From contig CAMWLB010000076.1 in the NCBI GenBank assembly GCA_947174985.1, forward strand, positions 1 to 10,921: DNA of 10,921 nucleotides, written 5' to 3'. The notes under the pieces were generated by a model, which saw nothing but the letters and a program-made list of their open reading frames with translations, did not search any database and was not told the DNA's origin. This DNA comes from an uncultured Lachnospiraceae bacterium. GTDB lineage: Bacteria > Bacillota > Clostridia > Lachnospirales > Lachnospiraceae. The position numbers and the translations under genes are program-made. Positions 1 through 6,700 of the stretch are shown here, piece by piece. The first letter of the stretch is position 1. Each line of letters starts with the position of its first letter.

Positions 1-131
1 GCTTCACCAACTGTCTTATCGCCGAATCCGAAAGACAGTCCAAACCTACTTAAAACACCTAATAGATGAGGCTCATCCTCAATGATAGTTTTAAGTAGGT
101 CACAAGGAAATATTGAACGATTCTTTGACAT
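1..131 (-). CDS. 5' part of a hemerythrin/Ric-like protein (DUF542-type N-terminus), truncated by window edge
   Basis: Only the first 43 codons are visible, read leftwards from an ATG at 131-129; the rest lies outside the window. The peptide begins MSKNRSIFPCDLL and contains LSRFGLSFGFGDKTVGEA. This resembles the DUF542/ScdA_N segment that precedes the hemerythrin domain in di-iron Ric/YtfE-like proteins, where a short helix leads to a G-[IL]-x-F-x-x-G motif. Bacteroidales carry such hemerythrin-like proteins, sometimes beside a LuxR-type regulator gene. Classical DUF542 has Cys residues in the motif (DFCCGG); here the place reads SFGFGD, so cysteine chemistry is not expected there. No in-frame ATG lies upstream of 131 within the next 60 bases, and a good -7 element sits 37 bases upstream, which supports this start. 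It is divergent from the haem operon, so a link to iron or nitrosative stress is inference. The family call is from memory of the motif and is moderate. Confidence 0.55.
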   Translation of the reverse strand, partial: MSKNRSIFPCDLLKTIIEDEPHLLGVLSRFGLSFGFGDKTVGE

Positions 132-167
132 ATCTTGATAGTTGAAATCGGGCTGTAAATACCCATG

Positions 168-175
168 CAAAGTTA
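168..175 (-). promoter_or_regulatory. Bacteroidetes -7 promoter element for the divergent hemerythrin-like gene
   Basis: On the minus strand this reads TAACTTTG, an exact match to the Bacteroidetes sigma-ABfr -7 consensus TAnnTTTG. It lies 37 bases before the ATG at 131. A clear -33 TTTG is not visible at the usual spacing; TGG on the minus strand at 198-196 is the nearest candidate. The same ten bases, TAACTTTGCA, recur in the opposite direction at 301-310 before the haem operon. Confidence 0.5.
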
Positions 176-200
176 CGTCGGAATTAAAAACCACACCATA

Positions 201-222
201 CCTAAAAATAAGTGTTTTTAGG
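201..222. repeat. 8-bp perfect inverted repeat in the divergent intergenic region
   Basis: The arms CCTAAAAA (201-208) and TTTTTAGG (215-222) are perfectly complementary around a 6-base spacer. The repeat lies between the two divergent promoters and could be an operator half-site pair or a DNA/RNA hairpin. It shares GG at 221-222 with a second hairpin immediately downstream, so the two structures cannot form together. Confidence 0.5.
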
Positions 223-234
223 GCTTTTCAGCCC
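221..234. repeat. Short GC hairpin, GGGCT-TTTC-AGCCC
   Basis: A 5-bp perfect stem (221-225 with 230-234) closes a TTTC tetraloop. It overlaps the 201-222 inverted repeat by two bases. It sits upstream of the operon promoter and upstream of the minus-strand promoter, so it is not in either predicted transcript unless another start exists. Its role is unknown. Confidence 0.4.
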
Positions 235-245
235 TTTAGAGCATA

Positions 246-280
246 TCAATATGTAAAACTCTATAATTTTTGAGTATTGA
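246..280. promoter_or_regulatory. Imperfect inverted repeat overlapping the operon -33 region (candidate operator)
   Basis: Left arm 246-258 (TCAATATGTAAAA) and right arm 268-280 (whose reverse complement is TCAATACTCAAAA) match at 10 of 13 positions around a 9-base centre. The right arm covers the predicted -33 element at 277-279, where a bound repressor would block the polymerase. Iron-dependent control by a Fur-type protein would suit a haem operon, but the arms do not clearly match a classical Fur box, so the binding protein is not identified. Confidence 0.35.
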
Positions 281-308
281 CAGTCATAGTCGAATGATAC
301 TAACTTTG
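277..308 (+). promoter_or_regulatory. Promoter of the haem operon (Bacteroidetes -33/-7 type)
   Basis: The -7 element TAACTTTG at 301-308 matches TAnnTTTG exactly. A TTG at 277-279 lies 21 bases upstream, close to the usual Bacteroidetes -33 to -7 spacing. The predicted transcript would start shortly after 308 and give a leader of about 25-30 bases, A-rich and without a Shine-Dalgarno sequence, as is typical for this phylum. It should serve the whole run of genes from 343 to 9657, because no other intergenic gap in that run exceeds 3 bp. Confidence 0.7.
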
Positions 309-342
309 CAGCCGAAAAATTCAAAACAGTAACAGTTATAAA

Positions 343-1182
343 ATGAACAAACTACATGTAATCCTTATGCTTGCTGTGCTTATGGTGACCACAGCATGTA
401 GCGACAAAGACGAGGTTGTCACAGACAATCTGTCGAAGTATGTAATTGGCAATTACGAAGGATATACTTCGGCCTCATGTGCATATTTCAGTGGAATGAT
501 GAACGCTGAGCAGAAAATTATTGTTACCGAAGGATCCGGTGACAATAAAGTTGATATCCAATATGCCTCTCCTACATGGGGGACTGTCACAGCTACCGAT
601 GCTACGGTATTAGAGAGTGAAGGCGGATACATCATATCAGGTACCGGAGTCTGGTCTATGGGTCATAACGGGAGTGTAAGCGACTATGATTGTACGGTCA
701 CAGGCAACGTGAAATCCGGTGAAACTCAGTTCGTATTCTCCTCTCCATCTGTCATGGGCGGTCTGAAAGTTGAATTTACCGAAGGCGAAATTCCGGCCTC
801 ACTTGTTTTACCCGGTGTTTACAAAGGTTGGACAGATGCATCATGTGCATATTTTCAAGGTATGACTGCCGACAATCAGGAGATTACTATTTCCTACAAA
901 GACAGCATGTATAGCGTCTACTATGAATCTGATACTTGGGGAACATTTGCTATTGAAGATATAAAATTCTCTTATGCAGAAGGAGTATTTACTATTTCAG
1001 GCGATGGAAACTGTAAAATGGGTATGGATGGTAATATAAAAGATTATCCCTGCACATTATCAGGCAGTATAGACGTTGAGAAATCCGCTCCCTCTTTCAT
1101 TTTTAGCGTTCCTGCAGTAATGGGTGGTCTTACTATAACATTCAGTCCGGGAAACCTGCCTTCTGAAAGCGAAAATGAGTAA
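343..1182 (+). CDS. Surface lipoprotein of two tandem calycin-like repeats, first gene of the haem operon
   Basis: The 279-residue product starts with a lipoprotein signal peptide; the lipobox VTTAC puts the acylated cysteine at C19. It is followed by SDKDE, an acidic patch like the Bacteroidetes signal for export to the cell surface. The mature part is two diverged copies of one beta-rich unit, about residues 33-150 and 155-271. Shared landmarks are Y-x-G-x-T-x-A-S-C-A-Y-F (C46 and C168), TWG (78-80 and 198-200), a DY-x-C-T segment (C117 and C237) and P-x-VMGGL (135-141 and 257-263). The paired cysteines could form one disulfide per repeat; repeat 2 has an extra C224. The layout recalls the calycin-like beta-barrel family of Bacteroidales. 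The function is not established. Its place before hmuY, with an 8-bp overlap, suggests a surface role in binding haem or a haem protein. Conserved methionines M52/M174, M106/M226 and M138/M260 are possible ligands, which is inference. The gene is absent from the classical P. gingivalis six-gene set. Confidence 0.72.
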   Translation: MNKLHVILMLAVLMVTTACSDKDEVVTDNLSKYVIGNYEGYTSASCAYFSGMMNAEQKIIVTEGSGDNKVDIQYASPTWGTVTATDATVLESEGGYIISGTGVWSMGHNGSVSDYDCTVTGNVKSGETQFVFSSPSVMGGLKVEFTEGEIPASLVLPGVYKGWTDASCAYFQGMTADNQEITISYKDSMYSVYYESDTWGTFAIEDIKFSYAEGVFTISGDGNCKMGMDGNIKDYPCTLSGSIDVEKSAPSFIFSVPAVMGGLTITFSPGNLPSESENE

Positions 1183-1801
1183 TTGGCGTATAATGATAAT
1201 AGCGGGAGCAGCTTCAATGGGGCTGCTCTCAGCTTGTAACGGCATTCTGGATGGCATCTACGATGAACCAGACAATGAAAATAACACAGGCTTTGAAAAT
1301 GAGGGAGAAATATTTATAGACGCAACTTCCTATACTCAATGGGTGTATATTGATTTTTCAGAACGGTCTACAGTCACACTCGGTTATGATGAGGATGCTC
1401 CACAAAACTGGGATATTGCCGTGCACCGGTATGATGTAAAGACTAATGGTGCTAAGGTTGTAGAAACGAATTACTCTGATTTTGATCAAGCCATAACTGC
1501 CACTATAGACGAGGCGGACTTGGTGAGTGATATATGGACAACTAATCAAATTGTAATCGACATGTCCACGATGATGGACGGTTATTTAGGATATACGGAA
1601 TCATCTTATAATCCTGAACTGTCAAAATGGCTCAATGTGGATACAAGCACCATGCCTCCTATATACACACCCTCAGGAAAGGTCTATATCGTTTACCTCC
1701 CTGACGGTACGCGTGCTGGTGTCAAGTTGCTCAACTTCATGAATGATATGCAAGTAAAGGGTTATATGACCATACAATATATGTATCCATTTAATCACTA
1801 A
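1175..1801 (+). CDS. hmuY: HmuY family haem-binding lipoprotein (haemophore)
   Basis: HmuY proteins sit on the outer surface, take haem from host haemoproteins and deliver it to the HmuR receptor. This 208-residue copy has a lipoprotein signal with lipobox LLSAC (C21) followed by NGILDGIYDEP, then the family core: NWDIAVHRYDVKTNG (78-92) and a C-terminal beta region ending MTIQYMYPF. P. gingivalis HmuY binds haem through two histidines, whereas Bacteroides, Prevotella and Tannerella homologues use two methionines. Here only two histidines exist, H84 inside the structural HRYD motif and the terminal H208, so bis-His ligation is unlikely. M133 or M134 with M160, spaced 26-27 residues apart, fit a Met-Met pair. 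The start codon lies inside the preceding gene (8-bp overlap) and gives a complete signal peptide. hmuR follows after 3 bp. Family assignment is firm; the ligand residues are inferred. Confidence 0.9.
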   Translation: MSNWRIMIIAGAASMGLLSACNGILDGIYDEPDNENNTGFENEGEIFIDATSYTQWVYIDFSERSTVTLGYDEDAPQNWDIAVHRYDVKTNGAKVVETNYSDFDQAITATIDEADLVSDIWTTNQIVIDMSTMMDGYLGYTESSYNPELSKWLNVDTSTMPPIYTPSGKVYIVYLPDGTRAGVKLLNFMNDMQVKGYMTIQYMYPFNH

Positions 1802-1804
1802 ACG

Positions 1805-3742
1805 ATGAAGAATAAAGTTATAATCTTCTTATTATTAGCATTTTCAACGATGGGTGCATATGGACAGAAAACCCTTACTGAAGAACAGCTGGACTCAATC
1901 GAGAATCAATGGAATAAGGTTCTTGACGAGGTGGTAGTTACAGGTACACGCACACCTAAATTGGTTACAAATTCACCTATCCTTACAAGAGTGATAAGCT
2001 CAAGCGATATTCGTAAAAGTGATGCCACAAATATCAGCGATCTGTTACAGACAGAATTGCCCGGTATAGAGTTCTCTTATTCCATGAACCAGCAGGTTTC
2101 ACTCAATATGCAGGGATTCGGCGGCAACTCGGTATTATTCCTCGTCGATGGTGAAAGGCTTGCAGGCGAGACACTTGACAATGTTGACTATGACCGTCTG
2201 AATCTAAACAATGCAGGTAAGATAGAGATTGTCAAGGGAGCTGCATCATCACTCTATGGTTCGAATGCTGTTGGAGGCGTAGTAAATATTATCAGTCGTG
2301 AAGTATCCGAGCCATGGACACTAAACATTAACGGTCGATATGGAAAACACAACAGCCAACGATATGGAGCAGTATTTTCAGTGAACAAGTGGAAAATCAA
2401 CAGTTCCACATCGGCGCAATTCACCTCCATTGATTCATATAATATGAAAAACGAAGGTGATTATTCCACATATTATGGCAACAAGACATGGAACATAAAC
2501 GAGCGTCTGACAATAAAGCCAATAAACGCGCTGAAAATCATAGCACGAGCCGGATATTTTTTCCGTGAACGCAATTCTCAGGTAAGCACTCATGATCGCT
2601 ATCGGGATTTTTCCGGTGGTCTAAGAGGAGTCTATGAATTTTCTCCCGGAACAAACCTCGAACTCAGTTATTCGTTCGATCAATATGACAAGAGCGATTA
2701 TATATTGCTGACCCGTAAGGATGTGCGAGATTATTCAAATGTCCAGAATATAGGTAAAGTGGTGTTTAACCACACTTTTGGAGGTAACTACATACTTACA
2801 GTCGGGGGCGATGTCATGCGTGACTATCTAATGTCTTACCAGTTTACCGCTAATGGCAGCCACCATCAAATCACTGCCGACGGATTTGCTCAGATTGACA
2901 TGACTTTCAATAAACTTAATGTCATAGCCGGCGGACGCTATGATTACTTCTCCGAATCTGACATGAAGCACTTTTCCTCACGCGTTAATATGATGTATAA
3001 TCTTGATCGTTTCAAAATTCGTGGCAGCTATGCTGGCGGATTCCGGGCGCCTACACTTAAAGAGATGTATATGAACTTTGATATGGCAAGTATTTTCATG
3101 ATTTATGGAAATCCAGACCTTAAACCGGAAGTCAGCAACAATTTTCAATTATCCGGAGAATATACGAATGGTCTTCTTAATGCAAATTTAGGCGCATTCT
3201 GCAATCTTGTTGAAAACAGGATGACTACTGTATGGAATCAAGCTCTCGGAGGAATGGAATACAGTAATATAGGTCGAGTCAACATTGTAGGGATAGACGC
3301 AAATGTGGCTTGGCGAACACAATGGGGATTAGGAACAAGATTATCCTATGTATTCACACATGAACATGTCAAGAAAGGAGAGCCATACACGTCCTCAACA
3401 CGTCCTCATACAGCAACTCTCAGAGTGGATTACTCACATCAGTGGAAGAATTATGGACTTATGGTGGCACTAAGCGGTCGAGCGCTTTCTAATGTCACTG
3501 TTGATGAATTTACCTCTCTCACTTCATACGAAGAAACGGAGCGAGTAAAGTATCCCGGATATACAATGTGGAAACTCAATGTGACCAACAGTATCTGGAG
3601 AGGTATAGATCTCATCGTTACTGTAGATAATCTGTTTAATTATGTTCCCAAATATAACTACAGCAGTACCCCTTCTACAACCGGAATATCATTCAATGTT
3701 GGATTGTCTATGAATATAGACTCAATGTGTAAACGAAAATGA
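1805..3742 (+). CDS. hmuR: HmuR TonB-dependent outer-membrane haem receptor
   Basis: This 645-residue receptor would accept haem from HmuY and import it across the outer membrane using TonB energy. A signal peptide covers residues 1-20, with likely cleavage after AYG. A TonB box lies at D41-EVVVTG, followed by the plug domain (about 55-165, with VDGERL and the IEIVKGAASSLYGSNAVGGVVNI signature region) and a 22-strand type barrel. The haem-receptor landmarks FRAP (413-416) and NPDL (436-439) are present. The segment between them has no histidine, although P. gingivalis HmuR uses a histidine there. It carries M421, M423, M427 and M432 instead. The plug loop has M94 and M102. The protein ends MCKRK rather than with the terminal aromatic residue usual for barrels, so a short tail follows the last strand. 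The stop overlaps the hmuS start as ATGA. Confidence 0.93.
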   Translation: MKNKVIIFLLLAFSTMGAYGQKTLTEEQLDSIENQWNKVLDEVVVTGTRTPKLVTNSPILTRVISSSDIRKSDATNISDLLQTELPGIEFSYSMNQQVSLNMQGFGGNSVLFLVDGERLAGETLDNVDYDRLNLNNAGKIEIVKGAASSLYGSNAVGGVVNIISREVSEPWTLNINGRYGKHNSQRYGAVFSVNKWKINSSTSAQFTSIDSYNMKNEGDYSTYYGNKTWNINERLTIKPINALKIIARAGYFFRERNSQVSTHDRYRDFSGGLRGVYEFSPGTNLELSYSFDQYDKSDYILLTRKDVRDYSNVQNIGKVVFNHTFGGNYILTVGGDVMRDYLMSYQFTANGSHHQITADGFAQIDMTFNKLNVIAGGRYDYFSESDMKHFSSRVNMMYNLDRFKIRGSYAGGFRAPTLKEMYMNFDMASIFMIYGNPDLKPEVSNNFQLSGEYTNGLLNANLGAFCNLVENRMTTVWNQALGGMEYSNIGRVNIVGIDANVAWRTQWGLGTRLSYVFTHEHVKKGEPYTSSTRPHTATLRVDYSHQWKNYGLMVALSGRALSNVTVDEFTSLTSYEETERVKYPGYTMWKLNVTNSIWRGIDLIVTVDNLFNYVPKYNYSSTPSTTGISFNVGLSMNIDSMCKRK

Positions 3743-6700
3743 CAAGAAGAAAAATAATTCTTGCAACAGTAGCAGTGGCAATCATAATTACCGCTGCTAT
3801 TGTTGCGTGGAGAAACATGGCCTCATCCACAAAAATAGCTTTCGTAAACTACCAGCCGATTACTCTCGGAGAAATCGGTAAAGCTAATGACAATTCTTTC
3901 ATTAAGATTGAAAATCTTAGTGTTGAAGATTTAGAAAATGCCTCTAAATTCGACATGGTATTTGTCAATGGTATGGGATTGCGAATCACTGAGGAGCAAC
4001 GTGAGTCGTTGTCAAAAGCAGCCGAGTCCGGGACTCCTGTAATAACGACAGCTGCCACTAACCCCGACAACTATATAGTATCGACAGACTCCGTTGACAC
4101 AGAATTCATAAAGCAATATCTCCAAGGCGGTGGTCGTGCGAATTATAGAAGTATGCTCAACTATGTAAGAAAATACATAGATGGCAAAAAACTGTTTATT
4201 GGCGAACTCACCGACCCCAAACAAGCTCCGAGCGGAATGTTCTATCATCAGGATCTCAAGAATCCTGACAATGAAATGTTGTACTTTGATTCTTTGTCTG
4301 AATATAGGCAGTTCCTTCAGGATAACAATCTCCTGAAAGACAATTCGCCTAACATCATTTTGACCGGGCAGATGGGTGTGCCCGATGAACTGATAGCAGA
4401 ATTGGAAGCGACCGGTAACGTAGTTTATCCGATATCAAATATCCAGCAAGCAATCAAAAACGGAATAACAGATAGTATTTCCCCATCTGCAATGATAAAC
4501 ATGGCTCACGGAAGGATGGGCGATGCTGTAGTAGAATATCTTAAAACAAAGAATATACCTTTGTTTTCCCCATTGAACGTCAATCGCGATTATGATGAAT
4601 GGATGGAGGACAAGATGGGTATGAACGGAGGATTCATGTCGCAAAGCGTTGTGACCCCTGAAATTGATGGTGCTATCAGACCTTGGACACTTTTTGCACA
4701 GTTTGAGGGTAGTGACGGCGTGCCTGTGATAAAAGCTATTCCGGAAAGGCTTACTGAATTTGTTGAGACTGTCAATAACTATGTCAGCCTACGAAAGAAA
4801 GCCAATGGAGAGAAGAAAGTCGCAATTTTCTTCTTCAAAGGTCCCGGACAAAATTCACTTGTAGCCGAAGGAATGGAGGTCGCACCTTCCTTATACAATA
4901 TGCTTAATCGATTCAAGGAGGAAGGTTACAAAGTCGAGAACCTTCCCTCCTCGCTCCCTGAGTTTGAGAAGTTGATCAATGACCGTGGGCGTGTATTTGG
5001 GAATTACGCGATAGGAGCGATGTCTGATTTCGTCAATAATGCTAACCCGGAGATTATAACTCGATCAGAATATGAAAAATGGGTTGCAAAAGACCTTGGT
5101 AAAGAAATGTCGGAAGAAATCACTGCTGTTGATGGCGAGTTCCCCGGTCATGGTCTTAAGACCGAGAACGGAGATCTTGCCCTTGCAAGACTCCAATTCG
5201 GTAACGTTGTACTCATTCCTCAGACAGCCGCCGGAATTGGTGATGATGATTTCAAAATCGTTCATGGCACTGATATGGCCCCCCCTCATGCTTATGTCGC
5301 ATCCTATCTTTGGGCTCGCAATGGTTTTAATGCCGATGCTATTGTCCACTTCGGAGCACATGGTTCTTTGGAGTTTACACCAAGAAAACAAGTGGCGCTT
5401 GGCAGCCGCGACTGGTCAGACAGATTAGTGGGTACTATGCCTCATCTCTACATCTATTCTACAAGTAATGTAGGAGAAGCGATGATGGCCAAAAGGCGTA
5501 GCTATGCGGGAATCATAAACTACTTAACTCCCCCTTTTCTGGAAAGCAATGTGCGTGGTATTTATAAAAATCTGACGGATGCAATAGCATCTTATAATAG
5601 GGAAGCCGAATTGGATAATCCCGTCAGTAAGCAACTGGATGCAGCCTCACGGCTGGTGAAAAAATATGTCGTTGAGCTTGGCATCCATCGCGAATTACGT
5701 CTTGACAGCATCTTGTCAAAACCCTATTCCGCATCCGAAATTGCCCGAATAGAGAACTTCGCCGAAGAACTTGCCAACGAAAAAATCACAGGCGCCCTAT
5801 ATGTTATGGGAATACCATACGACAAAGATAAACTGAAGTCGACTGTATTGGCAATGACCGTTGACCCTATAGCTTACAGCCTCCATAATCTTGACAAACA
5901 ACGTGGTAAGAATAAGTCGGAAGGGCTGGCGTTCACCGGACGATATGTGATACCGGCACGCACACTTGCATCAAATCTCCTTGCAGAGAACCGCGTAGCT
6001 ACTGACGCGGAAATCTGCAAAATTGCTGGCATAACGCTGACTGATTTGCAGAATGCCAGAGCGATCAATGAAGACATTAATGGCTCAAAAGATTTATTCT
6101 CCAAGATGATGGTAATGGGGTCGTCTATGCCAATAGCCGCTCCCACTGCTAAGTTATCGGAAAGAAAAGAAAGTTCTTCCGCCAAAATGAAGCGGATGAT
6201 GAACGCCACTGGGATGTCACCAGAGAAAGCTCTTGAAATGGCAAAGAAAATGGGAGCGGATTCAACTGCGATTGCCAAAATGAGTGCTGCCATGCAGCGG
6301 AATTCATCAAAATCAAAGATGAAAAGTACACACGCACCTAAAGCAATGGGCATGTCAGCACCTAAATATGCTAAAGATGAAATAGATAAAGCATCCGCAA
6401 TAATGGAAATTGAGCGCGCTGTAAAGAATATCAGTATTTATGCCACAGCATTGGCTAATAGTCCTGAGTGTGAATTGGCGTCGGTCATTAACGGTTTGAA
6501 TGGCGGTTTTATAACTCCGACATCCGGCGGTGACCCTGTTCTTAATCCTCTGGTCTTACCGACCGGAAGAAATATGTTTGCTATAAATGCAGAAGAAACT
6601 CCTTCGGCTGTTGCATGGGAAAAGGGAAAAACACTGGCAGATAATACTCTTAAAATGTATCGTGAATCTCATAACGATTCGTTACCCCGAAAGGTTAGTT

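Noticed and set aside
246..280. A Fur box at the operon promoter
   Set aside because: An inverted repeat is present, but its arms do not resemble the classical GATAATGATAATCATTATC pattern well enough to name Fur.
343..1182. The internal duplication as an assembly artefact or recent repeat
   Set aside because: The two copies share protein motifs but are strongly diverged in DNA sequence and differ by small indels, so the duplication is old.
5874..6353. A 159-codon minus-strand open frame with a hydrophobic look
   Set aside because: It is antisense to hmuS and largely to the Met-rich insertion; ATG-rich codons read backwards as CAT and give a biased, membrane-like peptide. No start signal or domain supports it.
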